A stretch of DNA of 64,000 bases from Palsa-504 sp963808615 (GTDB lineage: Bacteria > Actinomycetota > Actinomycetes > Streptosporangiales > Streptosporangiaceae): the NCBI GenBank assembly GCA_963808615.1, contig CAWEGV010000011.1, forward strand, positions 310,001-374,000, given 5' to 3'. The notes beneath the pieces are model-generated. The model was given only the letters and a program-made list of their open reading frames with translations, did no database searches and had not been told where the DNA came from. Below are positions 35,188 through 43,880 of this stretch, piece after piece. The translations under genes and the position numbers were made by a program. Numbering within the stretch: the first letter of the stretch is position 1; every line of letters begins with the position of its first letter.

Positions 35188-35610
35188 GTGGATGTCGTGC
35201 GCCTGATTGCCGTGCGTGAGGCCGAGTTGTCGGTCGATGAGGTCCGGGCCGCGGTGGCCGATAGCAGTGGCGGCGGCATCGTGCTATTCGCCGGAGCGGT
35301 CCGGGACAGCGATCATGACCGCGGGGTCACCGGGCTGTCCTACACCGCGCACCCGTCCGCCGAGGCCGAACTCCGGCGGGTGGCCGAGGCGATAGCCGAG
35401 AAGTTCGGCGTGCTCGCGGTCGCGGCCGTGCACCGCGTCGGAGACCTGGCCATCGGGGACCTGGCCGTGGTGGTGGCGGTGTCCTGCCCGCACCGGGCCG
35501 AGGCGTTCGACGCGTGCCGGGCGCTGATCGACGAGCTCAAGGCGTCGGTGCCGATCTGGAAGCACCAGCACTTCACCGACGGCACCAGTGAATGGGTCGG
35601 CACCCCGTGA
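35188..35610 (+). CDS. moaE: Molybdopterin synthase large subunit
   Basis: A 140-residue protein starting with GTG nine bases after the SDR-like stop. It contains the MoaE landmarks GGGIVLFAGAVRDSDHDRGV, VAAVHRVGDLAIGDLAVVVAV, the HRAEAFDACRALIDELKASVPIWKHQ segment with the catalytic Lys residues, and the terminal W. MoaE inserts the dithiolene sulfurs into precursor Z with the thiocarboxylated MoaD. No MoaD gene is in the window. The placement next to an epimerase-like and a PDZ-Lon protease gene is a conserved actinobacterial arrangement as I recall it, without a clear functional tie. Confidence 0.9.
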   Translation: MDVVRLIAVREAELSVDEVRAAVADSSGGGIVLFAGAVRDSDHDRGVTGLSYTAHPSAEAELRRVAEAIAEKFGVLAVAAVHRVGDLAIGDLAVVVAVSCPHRAEAFDACRALIDELKASVPIWKHQHFTDGTSEWVGTP

Positions 35611-35629
35611 GCCAGCGAGTCTAAGAAAT

Positions 35630-36664
35630 ATGTCCCGACGTTCCCTGACGCTGCTGATCGCCGCGGTCGGCACCGCCGTGGCGATCGCGGTCAGCGTGCT
35701 GATCCCGGTGCCCTACGTCATCCTCGGGCCGGGGCCGACCCTGAACACGCTGGGCAAGGACAGCTCCGGGCAGCCGCTGATCGCCATCTCCGGGCACCCG
35801 TCGTACCCCACCAACGGGCACCTCAACATGGTGACGGTGAGCTACCAGGGCTGCCAGGGCGACACGTTCAACATCTTCACCGCCCTGGTCGCCTGGCTGA
35901 ACCCGCACCAGGCGGTGGTCCCGGACAGCGAGATCTGCCCGGCCGGGCAGACCCAGCAGCAGACCCAGCAGCAGGACACGCAGGAGATGACCGGCTCGCA
36001 GCAGTCCGCGACCGCGGCCGCGCTGACCGAGCTGGGCATCCCCTACCAGACGCAGGTGGTCGTGGTGCAGACGGTCCCCGGCTACCCCGCCGATGGCGTG
36101 CTCAAGGCCGGGGACGTGATCACCGCCGTGGATGGCAAGCCGCTGGCCAGCCAGTCCGACCTGTCCACGCTGATCTCCGCGCACCCGGCGGGCAGCACGC
36201 TGACCGTGACCGTGCTGCGGGGCGGCCAGACCCAGCAGGTCCAGGTTTCCACCAAGCTGTCCGGTGGCCATCCGGCGATGGGCGTGTATATCACCGAGCA
36301 GTACAGGTTCCCGTTCGACGTGAAGATCAGCGTGGGTGACATCGGCGGGCCCAGCGCGGGCCTGATGTTCGCGCTCGGCATCATCGACAAGCTGACCCCG
36401 ATGAACCTGACCGGCGGCAAGTTCATCGCCGGCACCGGGGAGATCGAGCCCAGCGGCCAGGTCGATCCCATCGGCGGCATCCAGCAGAAGATGGCCGCCG
36501 CTCGCGAGGCAGGAGCGACGATCTTCCTGACCCCCACGGCGAACTGCCCCGATACCAAGGGCGCGGTTCCCGCCGGGCTGCGGCTGGTCAGGGTGAGCAC
36601 GCTCAGCCAGGCCGTCAACGACCTGGAGGCCATCAAGGCCGGCCACCAGGTCCCCTCCTGCTGA
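35630..36664 (+). CDS. PDZ domain Lon-type membrane protease (YlbL-like)
   Basis: A 344-residue protein with one N-terminal membrane helix (residues ~6-30), so the rest is extracytoplasmic. A Gln-rich spacer (QTQQQTQQQDTQ) around residue 105 precedes a PDZ domain (~145-210: GVLKAGDVITAVDGKPLAS). The C-terminal Lon proteolytic domain carries the catalytic Ser 242 in GGPSAGLMFALG and Lys 287 in PIGGIQQKMAAAREAG. This is the YlbL/SdrC-like protease family that degrades membrane-associated proteins, for example in cell-division or DNA-damage control in Bacillus. The ATG at 35630 is 19 bases after the MoaE stop. Confidence 0.87.
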   Translation: MSRRSLTLLIAAVGTAVAIAVSVLIPVPYVILGPGPTLNTLGKDSSGQPLIAISGHPSYPTNGHLNMVTVSYQGCQGDTFNIFTALVAWLNPHQAVVPDSEICPAGQTQQQTQQQDTQEMTGSQQSATAAALTELGIPYQTQVVVVQTVPGYPADGVLKAGDVITAVDGKPLASQSDLSTLISAHPAGSTLTVTVLRGGQTQQVQVSTKLSGGHPAMGVYITEQYRFPFDVKISVGDIGGPSAGLMFALGIIDKLTPMNLTGGKFIAGTGEIEPSGQVDPIGGIQQKMAAAREAGATIFLTPTANCPDTKGAVPAGLRLVRVSTLSQAVNDLEAIKAGHQVPSC

Positions 36665-36686
36665 CCCAAGGGATCAGCAGGAGGCC

Positions 36687-36753
36687 AGGGGAACGCGGGG
36701 GCAGCCCCCCGTGATCGGGGGGTTATACGGGGGGTCGTCCCCCAGGGTCAGCA
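36687..36753. repeat. GC-rich palindromic element, copy A
   Basis: Intergenic copy of a dispersed element: G-tracts and C-tracts alternate as ACGCGGGGG, CAGCCCCCCGTG, CGGGGGGTT and the core GGGGGGTCGTCCCCC, ending with TCAGCAC. It lies between the PDZ-Lon protease stop and the methyltransferase start and could fold into long hairpins. Copies B and C are at 42545-42616 and 61055-61149. Confidence 0.75.
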
Positions 36754-36771
36754 CCTATAGATTCTTCTCCC

Positions 36772-37485
36772 ATGAGGGTTGCGGATGCGGTCGCCTATGC
36801 CGGGCACGAGGTGCATGTCTGTCGGCGCCGCGAGGCCGGGACGCTGCTGCGCTGGCTGGGTGAGGACCTGCGGGGCCTGCGGGTGCTGGACGTGGCGGGT
36901 GGCGACGGGTACTGGGCGGCGCGGGCCCGCAGGCGCGGGGCGCGAGCGGTGGCGCTCGACCTCTCCCCGGCCAAGCTGCGGCGGGGCCGCGAGCTCACCG
37001 CCGCGCCCGGGCTGGTCCGCGGGGACGCGCTCGACCTGCCGTTCGCCGGCGCGAGCTTCGACCGCGTGATGTCCATCTGCGCCATCGAGCACTTTGCCGA
37101 CGGCCCCCGGGCCCTGGCCGAGATGGCTAGGGTACTGGCCCCCGGCGGCGAGCTCGTCATGTCCGCGGACGCGCTGACCTTGGCCCAGCGGTGGCCCCGG
37201 CTGTACCGGGCGCACTGCGAGCGGTACCACGTGCGGCGCACCTACTCCCACGGGCAGCTGGCCGCGTTGCTGTCGGCCTGCGGGCTGGAGGTGATCGCGC
37301 ACGAGTACCAGTTCAGGACGCACTGGGCGCAGCGGATGTACCTGGGCCTTTCCGCCTACGGCGGCAAGGTGGGTTTCAACGCGGCCGCGCTGGTGCTGCC
37401 GCTGGTCGCCGCCGCGGATCGCGGAGCGCGCGGCGACGGGGGCGCCATCGTGCTCGTGCGTGCTCGACGCGCGGCCCGGTCCTGA
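36772..37485 (+). CDS. Class I SAM-dependent methyltransferase
   Basis: A 237-residue methyltransferase. Motif I is VLDVAGGDGYWAARARRRG, then VALDLSPAKL and GDALDLPFAGASFDRVMSICAIEHF; LAPGGELVMSADALTL is the post-strand loop of UbiE/type-11 enzymes. The C-terminal part (LYRAHCERYHVRRTYSHGQL) is a substrate-binding lid. It precedes a glycosyltransferase and a mannose-1-phosphate guanylyltransferase gene, suggesting that it methylates a glycan or glycolipid headgroup, which is an inference. An AT-richer CCTATAGATT stretch lies before the start. Confidence 0.82.
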   Translation: MRVADAVAYAGHEVHVCRRREAGTLLRWLGEDLRGLRVLDVAGGDGYWAARARRRGARAVALDLSPAKLRRGRELTAAPGLVRGDALDLPFAGASFDRVMSICAIEHFADGPRALAEMARVLAPGGELVMSADALTLAQRWPRLYRAHCERYHVRRTYSHGQLAALLSACGLEVIAHEYQFRTHWAQRMYLGLSAYGGKVGFNAAALVLPLVAAADRGARGDGGAIVLVRARRAARS

Positions 37486-37626
37486 TGGGTAGGTGCTCGT
37501 TCATGTTTTGCGCAGGGCGTAGGCTTTAATCCCGACGGGACATCCACACAGGCGTGTGCCAGGGCCGTGCGGGACGGCGCGAGCCCTGCCCTACCTGCGT
37601 GCCCGGGTGACCCAGGAAGGGAGCAA

Positions 37627-38787
37627 GTGGCGGTCGTGGCACCTCGCGTACTTATCGATGCGACGGACGTGCCAGCCGACCGGGGGGCGCTCGGCCGGTA
37701 CGTTGACGGGCTGATCGGTGCGCTCGACTCCGTCGGCGCGGACCTGGCCGTCGTCTGCCAGCGCGCCGACGAGGAACGCTACGGGCGGCTCGCCCCCAGT
37801 GCCCGCATCGTCACCGGCCCCACCGCGCTGTCGCACCGCTCCGCGCGGCTGGCCTGGGAGCAGAGCGGGCTGCCGGTGGTGGCCCAGCAGGTGGATGCGG
37901 ACGTCATTCACGTGCCGTACTACTCGATGCCGCTACGGCCAGGCAAGCCCACCGTGGTGACCGTGCACGATGTCACGTTCTTCACCGAGCCCGAGCTGTA
38001 CAGCCCGGTCAGTGCCATGTTCTTCAAGTCCGCCATCCGGACCGCCGCCCGCCGCGCGGCCCGGCTCATCGTGCCGTCGAAGGCTACGCGCGATGAGCTC
38101 GAGCGTGTCCTGGGCGCCGATCCGACCAAGATCGACGTCGCCTACCACGGGGTGGATCACCGGCTGTTCCACCGCCCCGACCCCCAGCAGGTCTCGCAGG
38201 TGTCCAACCGGCTGGGCCTGCACGGCAAGCCGTACATCGCGTTCCTGGGCATGCTCGAGCCGCGCAAGAACGTGGCCGCGCTGATCACCGGCTGGGCCGG
38301 CGCGGTGGCCGACCTCGACGACCCGCCGGCGCTCGTGCTGGGCGGCGGCGGCGGCTGGAGCGATGAGGTGGACGCCGCCGTGGCCACGGTCCCGCCGCAC
38401 CTGCGCCTGATCCGTCCCGGCTATCTGCGGTTCTCCGATCTGCCGGGCTTCCTCGGCGGGGCGATGGTGGTGGCGTTCCCGAGCCGCGGTGAGGGGTTCG
38501 GGCTGCCGGTGCTCGAGGCCATGGCCTGCGGCGCGCCGGTGCTGACGACTCATTGCACCTCACTGCCGGAGGTGGGGGGCGAGGCCGTCGCCTACACCGA
38601 GCCGGACGCAGATGCCATCCGCGACTCGCTGCGTGCGCTGCTCGACGACGCGCCGCGCCGGAAGGCGCTGGGTGACGCCGGGTACGCCCGGTCGCAGGAG
38701 TTCTCCTGGGCTGCGTCGGCCGAAGCGCACCTGGCCTGCTACCGGCGCGCCGCCGAGCAGCCAGATGCAAACGTCAGCGCGGTGTAA
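37627..38787 (+). CDS. Family 4 glycosyltransferase
   Basis: A 386-residue GT-B enzyme starting at a GTG after GGAAGGGAGC. The N-domain has DATDVPADRGALGRYVDGLI and DVIHVPYYSMPLRPGKPTVVTVHDVTFF. The C-domain has FLGMLEPRKNVAALI (donor-binding), LRLIRPGYLRFSDLPGFLGGA, then FPSRGEGFGLPVLEAMACGAPVLTT, the EX7E-type donor signature of GT4 (mannosyl-/glucosyl-transferases). It is followed ten bases later by the NDP-sugar pyrophosphorylase, so a GDP-mannose-using mannosyltransferase is plausible. Confidence 0.86.
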   Translation: MAVVAPRVLIDATDVPADRGALGRYVDGLIGALDSVGADLAVVCQRADEERYGRLAPSARIVTGPTALSHRSARLAWEQSGLPVVAQQVDADVIHVPYYSMPLRPGKPTVVTVHDVTFFTEPELYSPVSAMFFKSAIRTAARRAARLIVPSKATRDELERVLGADPTKIDVAYHGVDHRLFHRPDPQQVSQVSNRLGLHGKPYIAFLGMLEPRKNVAALITGWAGAVADLDDPPALVLGGGGGWSDEVDAAVATVPPHLRLIRPGYLRFSDLPGFLGGAMVVAFPSRGEGFGLPVLEAMACGAPVLTTHCTSLPEVGGEAVAYTEPDADAIRDSLRALLDDAPRRKALGDAGYARSQEFSWAASAEAHLACYRRAAEQPDANVSAV

Positions 38788-38797
38788 CCTGCGATCC

Positions 38798-39886
38798 ATG
38801 CCGCGTGAACAGCTTGAGGCCATCGTGCTCGTCGGGGGGCAGGGGACCCGGCTGCGGCCGCTGACCCTGTCCGCGCCGAAACCCCTGCTGCCCACGGCAG
38901 GTGTCCCGTTCCTGGCCCACTTGCTGGCCCGGGCGGCGGCGGGCGGTGTCACCCACATCGTGCTGGCCACCTGCTACAAGGCGGAGATGTTCGCCTCGTG
39001 CTTTGGTGACGGCTCGGCGTTCGGGCTGGCCATCGACTACGTCAGCGAGGACGTGCCGCTCGACACCGCGGGCGGGATCCGCAACGCGGCCGGCTCGCTG
39101 CGCGGCACCGGCGCCGCCGATCCGGTCGTGGTGCTCAACTGCGACATCCTGTCCGGGCACGACCTGCGCGCGCAGGTCGACCTGCACACCAAGACCGACG
39201 CCGCGGTGACCCTGCACCTGGTCGAGGTGGCCGATCCGTCGCGGTTCGGCGTCGTGCCGGCCGACGGCACCGGCCGGGTGACCGCGTTCCTGGAGAAGAT
39301 GCCGGACCCCGTGACCAACCGGATCAACGCCGGGTGCTACGTGTTCCGGCGTGAGGTCATCGACCAGATCCCGGCCGGGCGCCGGGTGTCGGTCGAGCGG
39401 GAGACGTTTCCGTCGCTGATCGAGGCCGGCCAGCTGGTCATGGGCTATCACGAGTCGGCCTACTGGCTGGACGTCGGGACGCCGCAGGCCTTCGTGCGCG
39501 GCTCGTGCGACCTGGTGCTCGGGCGGCTGCCCGCCCCGGCCGTACCCGGCCCGCCCGGGCCTTCGCTCGTGCTCGCGGGCGCGTTGGTGGCGCCGGATGC
39601 GTCGGTGACCGGCGGTTCGGTGGTCGGCACGGAAGCCTCAGTGGGGGCCGGGGCCACGGTCTTCGGCAGCGTGCTGTTCTCCGGCGCCGCGGTAGGCCAG
39701 GGCGCCGTGGTGCGCGATTCGATCGTCGGCCACGGGGCCGTGGTGGCCCCGGGTGCGGTGCTGGACGACGCGGTGATCGGTGACGGCGCGTTCATCGGGT
39801 CGGGCAACGAGCTGGCCCGCGGCATCCGCGTCTGGCCGGGCGTGCGGTTCGAGCCGACCTCGGTCCGCTTCTCCTCCGACGCGTGA
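38798..39886 (+). CDS. Mannose-1-phosphate guanylyltransferase-like NDP-sugar pyrophosphorylase
   Basis: A 362-residue protein. The N-terminal NTP-transferase domain has the P-loop-like EAIVLVGGQGTRLRPLTLSAPKPLLP, then LNCDILSGHDL with the metal Asp and KMPDPVTNRINAGCYVF. From ~250 on there are about eight hexapeptide repeats (VGTEASVGAGATVFGSVLFS) forming a left-handed beta helix. This is the architecture of eukaryote-like and mycobacterial ManB/RmlA2 GDP-mannose pyrophosphorylases, making GDP-mannose from GTP and mannose-1-phosphate. Use of dTTP or another sugar cannot be excluded. Confidence 0.85.
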   Translation: MPREQLEAIVLVGGQGTRLRPLTLSAPKPLLPTAGVPFLAHLLARAAAGGVTHIVLATCYKAEMFASCFGDGSAFGLAIDYVSEDVPLDTAGGIRNAAGSLRGTGAADPVVVLNCDILSGHDLRAQVDLHTKTDAAVTLHLVEVADPSRFGVVPADGTGRVTAFLEKMPDPVTNRINAGCYVFRREVIDQIPAGRRVSVERETFPSLIEAGQLVMGYHESAYWLDVGTPQAFVRGSCDLVLGRLPAPAVPGPPGPSLVLAGALVAPDASVTGGSVVGTEASVGAGATVFGSVLFSGAAVGQGAVVRDSIVGHGAVVAPGAVLDDAVIGDGAFIGSGNELARGIRVWPGVRFEPTSVRFSSDA

Positions 39887-39896
39887 CGGCGGCCCC

Positions 39897-40997
39897 GTGT
39901 CAGTGGCGACCGTCCCGCCGGACCGTGAAACCCCGCCGGACCGGGGAACCGCGCCAGACCGTGAAACCCCGCCGGACCGGGGAACCGCGGCAGACCGTGA
40001 AACCCCGCCGGACCGTGACCCGGTGCCCGGCCCGGAATCGCTGCCGGATGGTCAGGCGCTGCCGGATCCCGGCCCCGAGCCGCTGCGCCGCGAATGGCTG
40101 GCGCCGTTCCTGCTCGACGTGCGCCTGACGCTGTCGGTGCATCGCCACGGCGGCGGCGATCCCGCGTACCGCGTGGACCCGGCCGGGGCGGTCTGGCGCA
40201 CGTCGCTGACCCCCGAAGGCCCTGCGACGGTGCGCATCACGTCACGGTCGCTGCTGCCCGAATGCACCCTCGTCACCGGTCAGGCCTGGGGACCTGGCGC
40301 CGGCTGGCTGCTTGACACCCTCCCGGCTCAGCTCGGCGCGGACGACGACGTGTCGGGGTTCGCGGTGTGCCATCCGGCCGTCGGCGAGCTGGTGCTCCGT
40401 CATCCGGGGCTGCGCGTCGGCCGGACCAGCCGGGTCTTCGAGGCCCTGGTGCCCGCGGTCCTTGAGCAGAAGGTGGTCGGCCGCGAGGCCCACCGGGCCT
40501 GGCGGTTCCTGCTGCGGACGTTCGGCCAGGCGGCGCCAGGCCCGGCCCCGGACGGGATGCGCGTGTTCCCGCCCCCGCAGGTGTGGGCGCGCGTCCCGCC
40601 GTGGGAATGGCATCGCGCCGGCGTGGAGGGAGTCCGGGCCCGGACCATCACCGCCGCCGCCGGCGTGGCCGCGCGCCTTGAGCAGGTCCTGGAGCTGCCC
40701 CCGGCCCAGGCCGACCGCCGCCTGCGATCCCTGCCCGGCATCGGGGCCTGGACCTCAGCCGAGGTCAGGCAGCGGGCCGCGGGCGACCCGGATGCGGTCT
40801 CCGTGGGTGACTACCACCTGCCCCGGGTGGTCGGCTGGACGCTGGCCGGCCGGATCACCGACGACGCCGGCATGCTGGAGCTGCTCGCGCCCTACGCCGG
40901 GCACCGCTACCGGGTGACCCGGCTCATCGAGCTCGGCGGTCGCCACCCCCCGCGCCGCGGCCCCCGCATGTCCGTCCGCGACTACCGCGCCCTCTAG
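39897..40997 (+). CDS. DNA-3-methyladenine glycosylase II-like (AlkA/HhH-GPD) protein
   Basis: A 366-residue protein. After a Pro/Asp/Arg-rich N-terminal repeat segment (residues 9-42) it has an N-terminal AlkA-like domain (LLDVRLTLSVHRHGGGDPAYR) and the HhH-GPD domain: EQKVVGREAHRAWRFLL, then LRSLPGIGAWTSAEVRQRAAG (helix-hairpin-helix) and the catalytic Asp 305 in VGDYHLP. It should remove alkylated bases in base-excision repair. A GTG start is assumed; several GTG codons are close together, so the exact start is uncertain by a few residues. Confidence 0.85.
   Translation: MSVATVPPDRETPPDRGTAPDRETPPDRGTAADRETPPDRDPVPGPESLPDGQALPDPGPEPLRREWLAPFLLDVRLTLSVHRHGGGDPAYRVDPAGAVWRTSLTPEGPATVRITSRSLLPECTLVTGQAWGPGAGWLLDTLPAQLGADDDVSGFAVCHPAVGELVLRHPGLRVGRTSRVFEALVPAVLEQKVVGREAHRAWRFLLRTFGQAAPGPAPDGMRVFPPPQVWARVPPWEWHRAGVEGVRARTITAAAGVAARLEQVLELPPAQADRRLRSLPGIGAWTSAEVRQRAAGDPDAVSVGDYHLPRVVGWTLAGRITDDAGMLELLAPYAGHRYRVTRLIELGGRHPPRRGPRMSVRDYRAL
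39921..40020. repeat. 36-bp tandem repeat in the glycosylase N-terminus
   Basis: A 36-base unit beginning GACCGTGAAACCCCGCCGG occurs 2.8 times in frame, encoding PDRETPPDRGTA-type repeats. It adds a charged, proline-rich, probably disordered extension to the DNA glycosylase. Confidence 0.8.
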
Positions 40998-41063
40998 CCG
41001 CCGTGCGGCCCGGCGCCGTACGCGCCTGGGAAGATCCGGCCCACCGGTAGGGTTGGCTGCAGC

Positions 41064-43856
41064 ATGGACGATTCTCGCCAGGACTCTGGTACCAGCGCGG
41101 CCGAAGGGCCGGAAGGGGGCAGGGAAGTCAGCGGAACTCATACGGCCGGCGGAGCCGGCACGGCCACCAGCCCAGGAGCCCCCAGAACCAGCGGGATCAC
41201 GGCCTCGGCCATGCGCCGGACGCTGGCCCGGGCCAGGGACGGCAAGTCGCTCGACCCGGACGAGGCGACCGTCTTGCTGCACGCCCGCGGTGAGGACCTG
41301 CACACCCTGCTGGGCTACGCGAGCCGGACCAGGGACGCCGGCCTGGAGGCAGCGAACCGGCCGAAGACCATCACCTACTCCAGGAAAGTGTTCATCCCGC
41401 TGACCAGGCTGTGCCGGGACCGCTGCGGGTACTGCACCTTCGCCACGGTGCCGCACCGGCTGCACAGCCTGTACCTGGAGCCCGAGGAAGTCCTCACAAT
41501 CGCCCGCGACGGCGCCGCGCTGACCTGCAAGGAGGCCCTGTTCACCCTGGGTGACAGGCCCGAGCAAAGATGGCGCCAGGCCCGCGAGTGGCTCGATGCC
41601 CGCGGCTACGACGACACCCTGTCCTACGTCAGGGCCATGGCCATCCGCGTCCTTGAGGAAACCGGGCTGCTGCCGCACCTCAACCCGGGCGTGCTGTCCT
41701 GGCAGGACTTCCAGCGCCTCAAGCCGGTCGCCCCGTCCATGGGCATGATGCTCGAGACCACGGCCGCGCGCCTGTTCACCGAGCCAGGCGGCCCGCACTT
41801 CGGCAGCCCCGACAAGGACCCGGCGGTGCGGCTGCGTGTCCTCACCGACGCCGGGCGCTGCAACGTCCCCTTCACCACCGGCATCCTCATCGGCATCGGC
41901 GAGACCCCGGCCGAACGCGTCGACTCGATCTTCGCCATCAGGAAGATCGCCCGCACCTACCACGGCATCCAGGAAGTCATCGTGCAGAACTTCCGGGCCA
42001 AGCCGGACACCAAGATGCGGGACGTGCCGGACGCGGAACTGGACGACCTGGCCGCGACGATCGCGGTCGCCCGGCTGGTCCTGGGCCCGAAGACGCGGAT
42101 CCAGGCGCCGCCTAACCTGGTCGGCGACCAGCACGACCTGATCCTGAGGGCCGGCATCGACGACTGGGGCGGCGTCTCGCCGCTGACCCCCGACCACGTC
42201 AACCCCGAACGGCCCTGGCCGGCCATTGACGAACTCGCCGCCCGCACGGCGGCCGCCGGGTTCACCCTGCGCGAGCGCCTGACCATCTACCCGCCCTACC
42301 TCCGCGAGCCCTGGCTGGACCCGCGGCTGGCCCGGCACGTGGCCGCCCTCGCCGACCCGGCCACCGGGCTGGCCGCGGACGCCGTCACCCCGCGCGGCCT
42401 GCCCTGGCAGGAGCCCGACGGCGGCTGGGGATCCTCCGGCCGGACCGACCTGCACGTGACCATTGACACCACCGGCCGCACCCATGACCGCCGGGATGAT
42501 TTCGCCGAGGTCTACGGCGACTGGAACGAGATTGCCGAACGGCCAGGGGGGTACGGGGGGGCCGACAGCCCCCCCGTGCGCGGGGGGTCCAGGGGGGTCG
42601 CCCCCCCGGATCAGCACGGCGCTTCCGCTGTGCCGCCCGCCGGCTCATCTGCGCGCTCCTCCACTCCCGCTCCCGGTGTGCTACCCGCCCGCGAGACCGC
42701 CTCCGCTCTCCGGCAGGCCGAACGCGACCCGGCCGCCCTCACCGACAACCAGGCCATCGCCCTGCTCTCCGCGGACGGGCCCGACCTCGATGCACTGGCC
42801 GGGATCGCCGACGCGCTGCGGCACCAGGTCGTCGGCGACGAGGTCACTTACGTCGTCACCCGCAACATCAACTTCACGAACGTCTGCTACACCGGCTGCC
42901 GGTTCTGCGCGTTCGCCCAGCGCCGCACCGACGCCGACGCGTACACGCTGTCGCTGCAGCAGATCGGTGACCGGGCGGCCGAGGCGTGGGACGCCGGGGC
43001 GACCGAGGTGTGCATGCAGGGCGGCATCCATCCCGACCTGCCCGGCACCGCCTACTTCGAGATTGCCGCCGAGGTCAAGCGGCGCCGTCCCGGCCTGCAT
43101 GTGCACGCGTTCTCGCCCATGGAGGTGGTGAACGGCGCCTCCCGTACTGGCCTGCCGATCAGGGAGTGGCTGCTGCGGGCCATCCAGGCGGGCGTCGGCT
43201 CGCTGCCAGGAACCGCGGCGGAGATCCTCGACGACGAGGTGCGCTGGGTGCTGACCAAGGGCAAGCTGCCCGCCTCGGTCTGGATCGAGGTGATCACCAC
43301 CGCGCACGAACTGGGCCTGCCGACCTCGGCCACGATGATGTACGGGCACGTGGACACCCCGGCGCACTGGGTCGGGCACCTGCGCGTGATCCGGTCGATC
43401 CAGGAGCGGACCGGCGGCTTCACCGAGTTCGTCCTGCTGCCGTTCATCCATTCCAGCGCCCCCATCTACCTGGCGGGCCTGGCCCGGCCCGGGCCGACCA
43501 GGCGGGAGAACCGGGCCGTGCACGCGGTGGCCCGGCTGATGCTGCACGGGGCGATCGATTCGATCCAGTGCTCCTGGGTCAAGCTCGGCGACGACCTGTG
43601 CCAGGACGTGCTGCGCGGCGGCGCCAACGACCTGGGCGGCACGCTCATGGAGGAGACCATCAGCAGGATGGCCGGCGCCGACCACGGCTCCTACAAGACG
43701 ATCAGCCAGCTCCGGGCCATCGCCGAGCCGCTCGACCGTCCGCTGCGCCAGCGCACCACCACCTACGGCGACGTCCCGCCCGAGCGGCTCGCGGCCGCCG
43801 CCGCCAGCGACGGCGTCTGCGCCTCTGTCCGCTCCGGCCTGCCCATCCTCACCTAG
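41064..43856 (+). CDS. fbiC: 7,8-didemethyl-8-hydroxy-5-deazariboflavin synthase (FbiC), two-domain
   Basis: A 930-residue fusion of CofG and CofH. Both halves are radical SAM enzymes with CxxxCxxC clusters: residues 117, 121, 124 (CRDRCGYCTF) and 608, 612, 615 (CYTGCRFCAF). Together they build the deazaflavin core F0 of coenzyme F420 from 5-amino-6-(ribitylamino)uracil and tyrosine. The linker between the halves (about 494-518) is encoded by a GC-rich repeat element in frame. The start at 41064 follows a disordered Gly/Ser-rich N-terminus; TTG or GTG further in are less likely. FbiA and FbiB genes follow convergently. Confidence 0.93.
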   Translation: MDDSRQDSGTSAAEGPEGGREVSGTHTAGGAGTATSPGAPRTSGITASAMRRTLARARDGKSLDPDEATVLLHARGEDLHTLLGYASRTRDAGLEAANRPKTITYSRKVFIPLTRLCRDRCGYCTFATVPHRLHSLYLEPEEVLTIARDGAALTCKEALFTLGDRPEQRWRQAREWLDARGYDDTLSYVRAMAIRVLEETGLLPHLNPGVLSWQDFQRLKPVAPSMGMMLETTAARLFTEPGGPHFGSPDKDPAVRLRVLTDAGRCNVPFTTGILIGIGETPAERVDSIFAIRKIARTYHGIQEVIVQNFRAKPDTKMRDVPDAELDDLAATIAVARLVLGPKTRIQAPPNLVGDQHDLILRAGIDDWGGVSPLTPDHVNPERPWPAIDELAARTAAAGFTLRERLTIYPPYLREPWLDPRLARHVAALADPATGLAADAVTPRGLPWQEPDGGWGSSGRTDLHVTIDTTGRTHDRRDDFAEVYGDWNEIAERPGGYGGADSPPVRGGSRGVAPPDQHGASAVPPAGSSARSSTPAPGVLPARETASALRQAERDPAALTDNQAIALLSADGPDLDALAGIADALRHQVVGDEVTYVVTRNINFTNVCYTGCRFCAFAQRRTDADAYTLSLQQIGDRAAEAWDAGATEVCMQGGIHPDLPGTAYFEIAAEVKRRRPGLHVHAFSPMEVVNGASRTGLPIREWLLRAIQAGVGSLPGTAAEILDDEVRWVLTKGKLPASVWIEVITTAHELGLPTSATMMYGHVDTPAHWVGHLRVIRSIQERTGGFTEFVLLPFIHSSAPIYLAGLARPGPTRRENRAVHAVARLMLHGAIDSIQCSWVKLGDDLCQDVLRGGANDLGGTLMEETISRMAGADHGSYKTISQLRAIAEPLDRPLRQRTTTYGDVPPERLAAAAASDGVCASVRSGLPILT
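42545..42616. repeat. GC-rich palindromic element, copy B, inside fbiC
   Basis: The element lies in frame in the inter-domain linker of FbiC. It shares with copies A and C the block CAGCCCCC-CGTG, CGGGGGGT, a G6-TCG-C6 core and the TCAGCAC end. It encodes a Gly/Pro-rich peptide containing SPPVRG, the same tripeptide pattern that copy C would encode upstream of the second AhcY. Confidence 0.8.
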
Positions 43857-43880
43857 CCACCATCATCCGAGACCGGCCCC

